A stretch of DNA of 64,000 nucleotides from Tillandsia leiboldiana (Eukaryota; Streptophyta; Magnoliopsida; Poales; Bromeliaceae), in assembly GCA_029204045.2 (NCBI GenBank), contig CM055081.1, positions 2,977,390-3,041,389 of the forward strand, in the 5' to 3' direction. Shown here piece after piece: positions 1 to 56,932 of the stretch. A model generated the notes under the pieces. That model was not told the origin of the DNA. It made no database searches and was given only the letters and a program-made list of their open reading frames with translations. Position numbers and translations under genes: made by a program. Position 1 is the first letter of the stretch; every line of letters starts with the position of its first letter.

Positions 1-940
<940 letters not shown>

Positions 941-3712
941 ATGTCTGGTGAATGTGTTTCTTTTTATATTCATTGGGACGAGAATTTAGTCGTGAACAAT
1001 AATATACCACAATACATTGGTGGTTATAAAGAATTGATCGGTATTCGTCGCGAGATCACATTTCGGGGTTTCGGAATAGAAATATACAAGGTCACTAATT
1101 AAGATCGAGTGGAATTCCGTCCCTGCATAATGGTTCGATGTCCAACGGGACCTAATGAATGGGAATTACTTGTCATATCAAGCGACCATGGGATTGTAGG
1201 CGTGATGAGTTTTTTTTTTATTTCATGGTTGCATAAAAGTATATATGGATAAGCGAGTTTTGACGACACGTGACCTTCCAACCTCTGTTTACTCCACGAG
1301 AATGCGCAATAGTGATTACCAAAGAGATTATGTCGATCTCGAACGAATTCGTACATCAAGGTATGAAGTACTATTAAACTTAATTTTGTATTTTATTCTT
1401 TGTCCTTTATTAGTCTAGGTGCGAAAAATGAATAATTTAGACTTTTAAGTGTTACAGTGTCTGAAGTCCCATGTGTGCCAGTGAGTACATTATTACCATA
1501 TACTACTGTGGATCCATTTTTATTCGGTGGAGTTGATGAGCGGTAAGTGATTATACGATTTAGTTACATAATCCATATCAAGGTCAACTATCCATCATAA
1601 TCTATATGAATGTCCATCATCTAGTGCTCGAGAATGCACTGATTGGATAGTGAGAAATACAAATGAAAATGAGGATGTAATGGAAAGTGATAATGAGCAA
1701 ATAAATAGAAGTGACGATGAGCATGTAAGTGAAACTGATATGGACTCTACAGATGACGATATCGACGATATCCCACAATCTATAGATTCTGATCATGATG
1801 GCGGTTTGAATTCTCTCATATGCGCCATTTAAGATGAAAGTATTGAATGGATTGAAAATTCATATGCCAACAACGATGATGTGGAGGATCCGGTAGACTT
1901 TGAAGAATTTGAAGATGACCGACAGTGTTTTCTCCTAGGTAATGAATTAATTCATCAAATCGTTGTTAAACAAACATTGATCAGGGTCCTCCGAGTGATG
2001 AGGCATGGATTAATCGGGTATTTTCTGACAAGACGTCATTGGTGAATGCTTTGAATCGATGGCACATTGAACATAATGTGCAACTTAGAGTTGTTAAATC
2101 AAATACAACTAGATATATACTATAAGATGTCTGGTTAATTCTTGCCCATGGAGATTACATGCCTCTCGACCCAAAAGTTGTTCATATTTTAAAATAAGGA
2201 CTTATGCAGGATCACATACATGCATGATTTCTATTTTGAATACAACGCATCGGAATTGTACATCTTCTTTTATATGTCAACATATACTACCCACAATGAA
2301 GGCAAGACTTGCTATGAGTTCTACAGAAATTCAAACCCGAGTTCGGAGTGAGTTCCACGTTAGCATTTCATATAATACGGCTTGGTGGGTACGGAATAAA
2401 GCATTACTAATTATATACGGTAGTTGAGAGCAATCATATTGTGACATTTCTCGGTATTTCTCAATGTTAGAAGCAACAAACCCCGAAACTATTATAAAGA
2501 TTGAAAATAAAAGAGTGACGAGTACTTCAAGAATGTTTACACGAGCCTTTTGGGCTTTTGGACTCTCGATTCATGGTTGGTCGTATTGCCGGCCAATACT
2601 TAGTATCGATGCCACGCACTTGTATGAAAAATACGGAGGCCATGCATTAATTGTCACAGATGTTGATGCCAATGGTAGTTTGTACCCGCTAGCATTCGCA
2701 ATATGCGAGGGAGAGAATGGCTTGAGTTGGGAGTGGTTTCTAAATTGTCTGCGGAGGTCCTACCATCAGAAGGTCATACTCATCGATGGTGTTTGCGACA
2801 CATGAAAACTAATATGAATGCTCATTTTAAAGCAAAACACCTACTTAGAAAATTTTATGCCATCGGCAATGCCTCAGAAGAACGAGAATATTATAAATTA
2901 AAGGAAGAATTGAAAGCAATGGATGATGATGCTGGCTATGGGTTGACAAACTTCATGCCGATAGTACATTGGGATAAGGCTTTCGATGGTGGTCGACGAT
3001 TCGGAATTATGATAACAAACCGTTTGGAAAGTTTAAATGGGGTGTTAAGGGGAGTTCATGGCTTACCAATTACAGTTTTTGTAATGACAACATTACATCG
3101 AGTTGTTGAATTCTTTCTAAAACATCGTGAAGAGATAGCAACAATGTTTACTCAATTTGTGATAAGACCATCAATAACCGAATGACAATTGCTATAGCAC
3201 ATATAGTTCCGCGATATGGAGCTCAAGAGTTTGAAGTACTTATTGGAAGGGATTTGCAATACCAAGTAATTATCAATGGAATAGGTTCTACATGTTCATG
3301 TTTGTGTTTGTAACTAACGGGAATACCTTATTCACATATATTATCATGTTGTAGTTCCTCATACATGAAAGATTATTATAGTCTATACTCTCATTGGTAT
3401 ACTACCGAATTCTTTCCTAACACATACAAACCACCGTTCCATCCGGTTTCCGATCGGCGTTATTGGGTTGAGTCATATGACTCACCTATATTTCCACCAC
3501 ACGAGAGAAGAAAGAAAGGACGAATCAAATCTACTCGCATTCGCAATATTATGGATGAAGGCGCCGGAAGTAGTAGGAGTAAGTGTAGTATGTGTGAAAA
3601 ATACGGCCATTATAAGAGCACATGTCCTGAAAATCAACAAAGAATGACCGAAAGATGTATTCGTTTAGGTTGTTTGTTTGATATCTTGATTGTTACAGAT
3701 TTATTTGATTAA
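941..3712 (+). pseudogene. MuDR/MULE transposase, broken
   Basis: An N-terminal part begins at ATG 941 (MSGECVSFYIHWDEN) and soon meets a stop. An acidic linker lies at 1650-1830. The MULE transposase domain is clear at about 2464-2805, with the motifs LSIDATHLY, ALIVTDVDANG and PLAFAICEGENGLSWEWF. The frame then breaks. The next frame (about 2755-3185) opens with HRWCLRHMKTNMNAHFK and continues with the usual MULE C-terminal region (NRLESLNGV). The expected segment with the next catalytic acidic residue, between SWEWFL and HRWCLRH, is missing, so the DDE centre is incomplete. A degraded SWIM finger with an in-frame stop lies near 3290-3350, followed by a CCHC knuckle (CSMCEKYGHYKSTC) at about 3589-3630. 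The family catalyses cut-and-paste transposition with 9-bp target duplications. This copy cannot be active. Confidence 0.88.
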
Positions 3713-3768
3713 TTTACAATACTTCACATATATTATAAATTTTTGTTTGCTTATTGGTATTATTTCAA

Positions 3769-5419
3769 ATGGACGATCACGAGGAGGCAGGACCGATTGA
3801 TGACTCTGTACCGACTTATCAGCCCCACTATAGATATACTTGCATTAGAGATGAGGTTATATATTTTTTAAAAATATATTTTTTATTTATTTGAAATTTT
3901 ATATACTAATATTATGTAATATTTATATTATTGCAGGGTTATTCTCGGGTTCAATTTACGGAGCACGGTCGTAAATCGAACCACTGGCAAATTAAGCATC
4001 CTGCAGTTTTGGAGCTACTATGACGAGCAGGATTCTATTATGTATCGCGGTTGAGGCACGTCCATATGGATCAAGCATTATTAGGATATTTAGTCGAGAG
4101 GTGGCGGAGAGAGACGCAGGCATTTCATATGTGGCATGGGAGGATAATGGTCACCTTAATGGATGTGGTTGTTATCACTATACTCCACATCCATGGGGGG
4201 GCTGTGACCGGAGGTGCCTCGTATAAGTGGCCAGAGCTATGTGAGCTGCTGCTTGGGGTTGTTCCAAGAGATATTAGAGGCGGAGAGATAAAGATTGATT
4301 AGTTGTTTCATCAATTTAATGACATTGCCTTAAATGCACCTCCCGCAGTCATAGAGGCTATAATAAAAGTATACATGATATTTCAGATAGGTTATAGTTT
4401 AATGCCAAACCCAAAATAGAAATAGAGTGCATTTAAAGTGGTTGCCTCTATTAAAGGATTTTGACGCTTGTGGTGAGTTGGCATGGGGTGATGCGACGCT
4501 AGCTCATCTCTATCGAGCATTAGCGGGTGCTTGCGTGAGGGGGAAAGTGGGATATTATTGTTTTGGGACATTAATTCAGATACATTCCTTTACTACTAAT
4601 TTCATTCACGTTTTTTTAAAAATTTCTAAGTAGCTTTTTATGTAGATCTAGGCATAGGACGATCTGCACATTTGTCGTCCTGAGATAGCCGGACCGCAGC
4701 CTGATCTTATTGATGCACCACTAGGTTGCAGGCATGTATTTTTTTTTCAAGTTATTAATATTTTATGTTATCATTACTAATACGATATAAATGAAACAGA
4801 TGGAATACTAGCCTGACTTTTCGGGACAATATCAGGACGACTGATATTGAACTTTATCGTGATCAGCTGGATCATCAGTTCGAGTCCCAAATACATGAGT
4901 TAATTATCATAAGTTTCATAAGTATTTTTCACATAACTTTTATTTTAAAATGAGTTAGTTATGATATACTACTTTTCACAATAGATTACATGGAGACCAT
5001 ATACAGATGTAATACTAGAGTCACTTCCACCATTTTGTCTAGTGGGGTCCCCAGTATGGCGAGTACGGACCACCTTAGTATATTTTCATATTATTGAGCT
5101 TCATATCCCAGATCGGGTGCTTCGTCATTTTGGATTTCTACAGCATATACCCGACACAGTAATTACTCTACCTCGCATCACTTCACGAGGTAGAGCGGAT
5201 GAGAATTGAACGGCATTTCATACTATACATATTCAACATTGGGATGATCGACTGATGGATATAGTAGAGGTGGACCCCCGTATAGATCCAGATCATATAC
5301 ACACTACTTCTGTCTACATACAGTGGTATTGGGGTATCACCAGGAGGTGGATATCTAGTCCAGTACAGCATCCACCCCTCGCATATCCGCCACGTGGACA
5401 TGTCAAGAGATTATCGTTA

Positions 5420-5510
<91 letters not shown>

Positions 5511-5941
5511 CAAATAAAAGTTAATATAATTTTTATGATACTGCTTTGATTTCAGGTTAATGTCATTTAGAGATCTCACTATGCGATCAGAGGTGTCCTA
5601 CCAGATATTTCATATGGTGGAGCATACACAACTATGACACAAGTTGCTGATCAAATGAAGGCAGTTTTGGAGGCTCTACCGACACTTCCACGTACTACGC
5701 CTCCGCGGCCAATAGATCATGGTGGAGCATCGACGTCGGGGCATGCACCATCATATATTCTATCGAGCTTTGTACCAGATGATCGTCCTCGACGACCTAA
5801 TATTGTTTATCGTAGGCGCCCACGGCATCGACAGTTGCGGTTTTCCCACACTGATCAGCCATCATCTTCAGCTCCTCCACAGCCAGAGGGCAAGACTATC
5901 TCACATCTCGACCAATTTGACATTATAGAGCCACTTGATTA
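3769..5941 (+). pseudogene. Plant mobile domain (PMD) protein carried by the MULE
   Basis: The likely start is ATG 3769 (MDDHEEAGPIDDS). After a probable intron (about 3855-3936, AT-rich, ending in TTGCAG) the frame reads HPAVLELL, an in-frame TGA, then AGFYYVSRLRHVHMDQALL and ALLGYLVERWRRETQAF. This is the typical PMD opening (phosphatase-7-long-form-like, aminotransferase-like domain), followed by TLMDVVVITILHIHGGAVTG. Further blocks lie at about 4430-4540 (KWLPLLKDFDACGELAWGD), 4990-5160 and 5190-5410, with introns and frame breaks between them. A proline/serine-rich tail ends at the stop near 5941. The TGA sits where CGA (Arg) is expected, a CpG-decay type change. PMD proteins occur as host genes and as MULE cargo; the adjacent transposase argues for cargo here. 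Confidence 0.75.
5422..5503. repeat. (AT)n microsatellite
   Basis: About 41 uninterrupted AT units inside an intron-like gap of the PMD gene, just after the block ending near 5420. Confidence 0.97.
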
Positions 5942-6199
5942 GTCTACATTGTCCTTATGTGTTGTTATATTTATATTTTTTTATTGTGGTGTGATTTGTA
6001 TTTATCTTTTATCGATATTCTATTCTTTCATGACGTCCATTTGTATATATATTGTTATATTCGTATTGATGTGATGTGATGTGGTGTGGTATGGTATGGT
6101 ATGGTGTGATGTGATGTGATGTGATATTCATCAAGTATCGATTGTTCTTACTGTTTATTGTTGTATTTATTTGTTGTTTCAAAGTTTGTTCGTATTCTC

Positions 6200-6663
6200 C
6201 TTGAAAATTGTATAAAGTGAAATTTAAAAGAAATTTTCTAATTGGCTGGGTGAAAGAAAGAACGCCCGGAATGAAAATACGGTAAACCATTTACCGTGTC
6301 TAAACACGGTAAACCATTTACCATGTTTAGACACGGTAAACCATTCTCCGTGTCTAATCACGGGGAATGATTCTCCGTGTTTAGTAAAAGTGTAGAGGTT
6401 CTTGAAAATTGTATAAAGAGAATTTTTTTAAAAAAAATTATAATTGGCTGGGTGAAAAAAAGAACACCGGAAATGAAAATACAGTAAACCATTTACCGTG
6501 TCTAGACACGGTAAACAAACCATTTACCGTGTCTTGACACGGTAAACTATTTTTCATATCTAATCACGATGAATGATTTTTCGTATTTAGTAAAAGTGTA
6601 GAGGGATATTGAACACGGTGAATGGTTCACCATGTTTGAACACGCTGAACCATTCACCGTGTA
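6200..6663. repeat. Tandem 201-bp duplication with palindromic 'ACACGGTAAACCA' repeats
   Basis: The block starting CTTGAAAATTGTATAAAG at 6200 recurs at 6401 (period 201). Each copy ends in several palindromes such as ACACGGTAAA-CCA-TTTACCGTGT (10-bp arms). At 6612-6663 the variant arms read ACACGGTGAA and TTCACCGTGT. The same palindrome (AACACGGTGAA-CTA-TTCACCGTGTT) occurs in the foldback element at 54614, linking the two. Confidence 0.9.
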
Positions 6664-6770
6664 CAGCTTATTCCACCACGGCACCCAGCCCGCCCGCGTG
6701 GCGCACATGTGGAAGGTATAGGACTATTTTTGCAATTTAAAATTTTAGAAGACTAATTATAAAAAAGACC

Positions 6771-7782
6771 TACGAAAATTTTAATAGCACCAAATATTTT
6801 TTGTTATTGATAATATAGTAGTCAGACTCTCTCTCTATCTCTATCTCTCTCTATCTCTATCTCTATCTCCCTCTCTCTCTCTCTATAAGAGAGAGACAGA
6901 GAATGATACCTCTCTCTCTCTCTCTATCTCTATCTCTATCTCTATCTATGAGAGATAGAGAATGATGAGAGAAGAGGAGGGAGTGAGTACCGCGTGTTCC
7001 AACGACAATGAGTACGGCGAGAGAAAAGGAGGGAGTGAGTACCGCGTGTTCCAACGATAATGAGTACGGCGACAGTGGTGGGTGCCACGACAACGAGAGG
7101 GAGGTGAGAGAGGGATAGAGAGCAACAAAGAAAGGTAAGAGATAGTGAGATAGAGAGAGCGACTGTGGGGAGAGATAGAACGGAAGGGTTTGGTTAAATA
7201 ATGAAAAGTGATGAATCGAGTATCGCTTTTAATAGTGACGAATGATTCACTATATTTAAAAATGATGAACAATTTACCTCTTTCATAATTTGATAGTGAG
7301 TCAGAACTCTCTGCAAGGCGTTTCTTAATTTTATAGTGAGTCGGAACTCTCTGCATTATATATTTTTTGCGAGAATCCCACCTGGCATACTAGAAGTCTA
7401 ATTTTACAAATCATTTTTGAAGAAGACTCTTTTTATTATAAAAATTAATAAAATTATTTATAAAAAAAAAAAAACTTATTCACGTCATAGAACTAGATGC
7501 AACAAAAGCACATCAAAACGCCATGCTAAGGCTTTGTTCTAAGGCAGTAGTGATTCGGACGTTCTTAATATTAGATTTAACACCATAGCAGTATCAGTAG
7601 GAAATCATCGAGCAGAATCTCAGTCCATAACAATATACCAAACAGCAGTCCTATCTTCAAATAATAATCAATACCGCAAAGAGTTTTCTTGAATAACATG
7701 GTTTCTTCAAGCCTTTTTCCTTGGAAAGCACCTCGGAATTATGCGATAGCTAACGGCCAAGAGTTTATAATTCCAATGCACC
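6771..7782. repeat. Simple and tandem repeats between the MULE and EBM
   Basis: No gene. A remnant TTTTAATAGCACCAAA (6781-6796) and ATATAGTAGTC (6815) resembles the mini-foldback at 35713-35767. CT/TATC microsatellites cover about 6828-6960 in both orientations. A unit of about 54 bp (GAGGGAGTGAGTACCGCGTG) occurs twice at about 6975-7075, and a 48-bp unit (ATAGTGAGTCRGAACTCTCT) twice at about 7290-7355. The EBM 3' UTR probably occupies about 7440-7782; minus-strand AATAAA-like sites near 7430-7460 are candidate poly(A) signals. Confidence 0.7.
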
Positions 7783-52225
<44,443 letters not shown>

Positions 52226-52801
52226 CTAAACCAACCAAATTTTAATTGTCAGGATATGTATATTAATAAAGAATGCAAATATTGTTGCAAATATTGACAT
52301 CAAAGATCAAAAGAACCAAATATATGACAATTGTTTTAGTGGAAAATATTGAAGTAAATGCGATTGGGATGGAAAGTTGAGAGTAATATTTGCTAAATAA
52401 CATCATGAATAAATCTTACTATTAATTAGGCATTTTGGGTGAATTGATACATAAATGAGAAATAGTAAAATCGATCTCTAATAGTTAAATGATGTTTAAA
52501 ATTCATGAAATTTGGCTAGTTAATATACATTAGATGATGTCTTTAATGTTGATCATCAACTTAGATTCCCTATCATCGAAAATAAAATGAAAGGATATGA
52601 GTCCCTTAAGCATCAAGTGGAGACAAATAAGAACGCTGCAAATTACATAAGCGAACCAACAATAGGATATGAGTCCTCTATAAATGATTAAATACACTAT
52701 TCTTGATCTAGACATATAAACATATTTTCAAATGAATTTTCAACTTATTTGAATTTAAATTAACTGTCAAACTTGTAAGAATAATAGTCTACATTGGATA
52801 T
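52226..52801. other. EBM: Sequence upstream of EBM exon A, probably intron
   Basis: AT-rich, without open frames resembling EBM or other proteins. Confidence 0.5.
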
Positions 52802-53085
52802 TGTTGAATACAAATATTAAAAATGTCATTCTCTAAGCTTAAGCTTTTGGCGAACAATAGTTGTTTTATAAAATTTAACATAATATCAGAGCATAAGATC
52901 TTGAGTTCGACTCCTGCCGGGCTCCTAGCATTATTTAATTTTCTCCTATGTAATTCAAGCCCACGTCTTGGGCCTTCCAAAAGGCCTCAAGCCTATACGT
53001 GGAGTGTTGAATATAAATATTAAAAACACTGTTCTATGTCAGCTTAAGCTTTTGAAGAACAATAGTTGTTTCATATAATTTAACA
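52802..53085 (+). mobile_element. TRIM family 3, 284 bp
   Basis: LTRs of about 80 bp at 52802-52880 and 53005-53085 both start TGTTGAATA and end AATTTAACA, sharing GCTTAAGCTTTTG and AACAATAGTTGTTT. Right after the first LTR, TAATATCAGAGC matches the tRNA-iMet primer-binding motif; CGTGGAG precedes the second LTR as a weak purine tract. GAGTTCGACTCC at 52912-52923 resembles a tRNA B-box. A degenerate extra LTR-like piece follows at about 53135-53180. No clear target duplication. Confidence 0.8.
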
Positions 53086-53503
53086 TATAAAAAAATCCTA
53101 ACCTACGCAAAAGGTGTAAGGGTATCTCCACATATCAACTTAAGATTTGAAAGGAATTAGTTGTTTCACACAAGGCATTAAATATGATACAATGACCAAC
53201 TAAAATTGCCAATTTTTATAGCGCTTTATACAAAGAAAGGTCAAAATATCCTAAATTTGGTTTCTAGTGACTTCACATGTCTAGATCATTTCCCACTTGA
53301 CGGGTTGTCAATTCAAATGCTCTAACATCAGTTTGAGAATGAACAATTTGAACCTAACCATCTTGAATGTATCATATCATAACGTTATTTATAATGACAT
53401 GAGTGCACAATTATTATATCTATATTGTATAAAAATTATTTAAGCATTTATAGAGCAAATTATTCGTTTTTCCATACAAAATGTAACATGGACATATCTA
53501 TAT
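53086..53503. other. Intron or intergenic sequence, nothing recognised
   Basis: AT-rich; apart from the degenerate TRIM-LTR piece noted near 53135, no gene or repeat is recognised. Confidence 0.5.
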
Positions 53504-53894
53504 CAGGGAATGAAGTGCCGCCCAATGCCGATCGGCACTGGGTAGCACATACCGTGCCCCTACATTAGGGGCACGGTCCAATGGGTATCGCTCGAGACAG
53601 AGCGATACCCAATGGGTATCACCCGTACCGTACCGGGCCTGCCGAGTTTTTTTTTTTTTTTTCAAAAACACATGATTTTAATATTTGACCGTACTATCTT
53701 TTTTGTTTTTTTTCTCTTTCCACGTTAGTTTTTGTTTTCTTTTTTTTTTTGTTTTTTGTTTTTCCCTTTCTCTTTCCACCCGTGAATGGGAAAGAAATAT
53801 TTTTTTCCTTTTCCTCCCTCCCCTTCTCCCTCCCGTTATTTTTTTTGCAAATTTTTTTAATTAATTATTTTTTAGTATTTCTAGTGTTATTTTT

Positions 53895-54779
53895 GGGCTT
53901 TTTTTGCATATAGCCCCCTGAAATTTTTTTAAAACAAAAAGCCCTGCAAAATTTAAATTTGCAAAAATAGCCCTATACCTGCCATGCGTGAGCGCCACGC
54001 GGGCAAACTGGGAATTGTCACAGTGTTTCTTATATATACAATAAGTTGTATATATTAAATAATTTATAAAAAAAATAAAAATACTATTGATAGGTTGTAT
54101 AAAATTCCAACAATCAAATAAAAAATTACTATTATTATAATTTTTATTTGATTGTTAGAATTTTATTGGTAGGTTGTTGGGATTTTTTAGATTGTTAGAA
54201 TTATATGTGATTTGTTAAAATTTATATGTGATTGTTAGAATTATATAAAAATTTTTAAAAAAATGATATATAATTTACCGTCTCTTCTAAATTTTATTAA
54301 AAATGGTAAATAATTGACCATCTTTATCAATTTTTTTTATCCCTACTAAATTTAGAAGAGACGGTGAATTATTTATCATCATTTTTTAATCTTATATAAT
54401 TCTAATAATCACATAAAAATTTTAACAAATCACATACAATTCTAACAATCTAAAAAATCACAACAACCTACCAATAAAATTCTAGCAATCAAATAAAAAT
54501 TATAATAATAGTAATTTTTTATTTGATTGTTAGAATTTTATACAACCTACCAATAGTAAAAAAAATTTTGTATAAATTATTTAATATATTCAACTTATTG
54601 TATATATAAGAAACACGGTGAACTATTCACCGTGTTCAACATACACAATCACAACCTAGCCTGCCAGCGTGGCGCTCACGTGGTGCACGCGTGGCAAGCA
54701 TAAGGCCATTTTTGCAAATTATTTGCTGGGCTATTTTAAAAAAAAAAAAAAATCAGAGGGCTCAATGCAAAAAAAGCCC
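53895..54779. mobile_element. Foldback Mutator MITE, 885 bp, perfect 9-bp TSD
   Basis: Flanked by identical GTTATTTTT (53886-53894 and 54780-54788); a 9-bp duplication is the Mutator signature. The ends are GGGCTTTTTTTGCAT and the complement of ATGCAAAAAAAGCCC. The two halves are near-perfect inverted repeats over roughly 430 bp each, centred near 54310-54340. It contains TGGCGCTCACG-like GC blocks and the AACACGGTGAA palindrome also found in the MULE at 6200-6663, so it is probably a derivative mobilised by that MULE family. Confidence 0.95.
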
Positions 54780-54797
54780 GTTATTTTTTTTATAACA

Positions 54798-55202
54798 ATG
54801 TCGGGCGAACTTTCCCATATAAATTTTTCTTGTACTGATTATACTCCTAAGTACTATGTCAGCAATCAATTAGAAACTATAGCCAGTGGTTCTACACATG
54901 GTGGTAACAGTTCACAACCTCCACAAAATTTAGACACAAGTTCTAAAAAAGCGTATAAACAAAGAACAAGCGAACTATGTAAGTATTACAACATCAAAGA
55001 AATTGAATATAGTGGTTTGCGAGTTATTTGTACAATATGTGAGACTCACTATTCTTGTGATAGTTCTAGTGAAACAGGTCATCCTACTCGACATATTCAA
55101 AAACATCTGGCAAAAGACGGTAAAGATACAAACAATCACAATTTGCTTTTACCCTCCATGGGCCGAAATGGCTATTTCCGTGAGTTTATCAACGAAAATT
55201 AG
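54798..55202 (+). pseudogene. hAT transposase N-terminal fragment (BED zinc finger)
   Basis: From ATG 54798: MSGELSHINFSCTDYTPKYY, a Ser/Thr-rich linker, then a BED-type finger at about residues 68-112 with CTICETHYSC and HPTRHIQKHL (C-x2-C ... H-x4-H). The frame ends at 55202, and no DUF, RNase-H-like core or dimerisation domain follows, so the gene is cut. Its position just inside the hAT terminus at 53504 supports the assignment. Confidence 0.7.
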
Positions 55203-55203
55203 A

Positions 55204-55956
55204 AATCGGTTGATGGAACCAATGTTCCGGTTTCGGTGTTGGTAATGGACTGTTCCATACAATTGTTCATTTTTGTTACAATAGCGGTATTATTTTTGTT
55301 ATTTAATCACATACTTCTTTTTCCTGCTTTATTGTTGCTTCTTTATCAGTTATATTTATCCATACCTGTCATACATATTTTATCACTCTCTCTTATTGAC
55401 CAGTGAGTACAGCCTGCCTTCGGCTGCTTGCGGTACCCCACCAAAAAACATGTGTACATGTTTCTCATCCTCTGTTTCCCACAAGTGATACTGGAGGTGA
55501 GGTTTGGAACATTGCATGACAGTGTTGTTAGATAGACGAGTCCCCCTGGCAGTAGCTTTGAGTTTCAATTATACCCTTTTGTTTAGGCTCATTTTGTTAT
55601 TTAGTTATCACATGTTAGTAGTTGGGGATTAGTGTTTTTGGTATTTCCCTATAGTGCCCTTTCAGGGCAGTTTTCGATATTTGTTGTTCATCCATCTTTT
55701 TAGTTGATTATATATTTGTTGTCATTGTTGTTGTTATTGTTGTGATTGATAGTATGGTTGATTATTGTATTCTATATCACTATGCCGTGCATGTACAGGA
55801 AAGATTCTGTCTGTTTAGACAAAGGAAACTCTATCCGCCTCTGTCCATATGGCGGATCTATGCACATTCGGGGCAAGCTTTTGATTAAAAAAAAAAAATA
55901 CGCTTTTTGTTGTTTTTTTCACGAAAGGTCTTACAAAAGAATTCCAGAGCGTGACA
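55204..55956 (+). mobile_element. 3' part of a long LTR, ending CAGAGCGTGACA
   Basis: It ends at 55956. It contains GTGAGTACAGCCTGCCTTCGG (shared with the LTR at 40293-43467) and a perfect 7-bp hairpin AAACATG-TGTA-CATGTTT (55446-55463) followed by CTCATCC. The 5' part is missing and no target duplication was found. Confidence 0.65.
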
Positions 55957-56167
55957 GATCTATCGCCAATAAAGCATATGATCGCGGCAAGGGAGTCGCG
56001 GACTAGTTAGATCGTCCACGAGTTGGTCTAGGAATTAACATTTTGTATGAACATTGAGCTATGTAATATTTTGGGTAGACGTGTTGTAAACTCATAGGAG
56101 ATGGATTGTAAAAGTTTTAAATTAGAAGTTAATTTACTCTTATACTTTATTGTACCCATTTCTTGTA
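55957..56167. other. LTR-like tail sequence, unassigned
   Basis: No gene. TTTCCGCTTCGTGCGAATGG just downstream resembles the pre-terminal block of the LTR ending at 20729, so this may be a fragment of another LTR. Confidence 0.4.
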
Positions 56168-56932
56168 TGAGATGTAAAGGTTGGTGTATGTTTCCGCTTC
56201 GTGCGAATGGGAGAAACTGCGATGCACCAGCTTTCGATAAATTGGCAAAGCGCGGGTAAGTCACTTTGAACACGTTTAAAAACGTGATTAAAATAGTTTA
56301 GAGCAAGTTTGGATAGAATCAAAAAGAGTTTGGATCAAAACTGAGTTGGAAAAGCTAAAATCTAAGCTTCAGAGATTTCAAACACCCGAAAAAGAGTGCC
56401 GGCGCACGAAAATCTACGCAGTGAAGCAACTCAAACCAAGAAAGATTCGGACGCTCAACCCAAGAGTTTGGACAGTGCAAGCGCAAGGGGTTTCGGACTC
56501 CCGATTTGTCTTGCGGGCATCCGAAACCCCTTGCGCTTCGTGCCGGCGTATGAGATGTAAAAGTTGGTGTATGTTTCCGCTTCGTGCGAATGGGAGAAAC
56601 TGTGGTGCACCAGCTTTCGATAAATTGGCAAAGCGCGGGTAAGTCACTTTGAACACGTTTAAAAACGTGATTAAAATAGTTTAGAGCAAGTTTGGATAGA
56701 ATCAAAAAGAGTTTGGATCAAAACTGAGTTGGAAAAGCTAAAATCTAAGCTTCAGAGATTTCAAACACCCGAAAAAGAGTGCCGGCGCACGAAAATCTAC
56801 GCAGTGAAGCAACTCAAGCTAAGAAATATTCGGACGCTCAACCCAAGAGTTTGGACAGTGCAAGCGCAAGAGGTTTCGGACTCCCGATTTGTCTTGCGGG
56901 CGTCCGAAACATTATTAAGGTGCAGGGCGGGC
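56168..56932. repeat. 383-bp tandem duplication, nearly identical copies
   Basis: TGAGATGTAAA-GTTGGTGT starts at 56168 and again at 56551. The copies differ at only a handful of positions. The first ends in a large inverted repeat (GCGCAAGGGGTTTCGGA ... its complement, 56489-56540). The second loses this arm at about 56910. No gene; the recurring open frames are copies of each other. Confidence 0.93.

Larger units (their letters stand above)
941..6770 (+). mobile_element. Mutator-like element (MULE) with a PMD gene, decayed
   Basis: Two adjacent plus-strand genes, a MuDR-type transposase and a plant mobile domain protein, are followed by an AT-rich tail with palindromic repeats. The likely right terminus (about 6690-6770) resembles the terminal inverted repeat of the 885-bp foldback element at 53895-54779: both have a GC-rich GCGTGGCGC-type block, then a CTATTTTTGCAATT-like block, then an end reading AAAAAAGACC or AAAAAAGCCC. 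The left terminus was not found, so the left limit given is only the first coding base. An alternative right end near 7436 (a second weak match at 7380-7436) is possible. Both genes carry stops or deletions, so the copy is not autonomous. Confidence 0.75.
53504..55203 (+). mobile_element. Truncated hAT element, with a Mutator MITE nested in it
   Basis: The left end CAGGGAATGAAGTGCCG matches the terminus of the 1,050-bp element at 15745-16794 (CAGGGATTGAAGTGCCG in reverse). Next come shared GC-rich palindromes (GGTATCGCTCGAGAC), a T-rich region, the Mutator foldback at 53895-54779, and a BED-finger transposase start at 54798. The right part is missing; LTR-like sequence follows from about 55204. 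It is a plausible autonomous relative of the small hAT elements in the window. Confidence 0.7.

Noticed and set aside
52881..52923. tRNA gene or SINE based on the ATATCAGAGC and GAGTTCGACTCC boxes
   Set aside because: ATATCAGAGC is placed right after an LTR as a primer-binding site, and no cloverleaf could be drawn; a TRIM explains the layout better.
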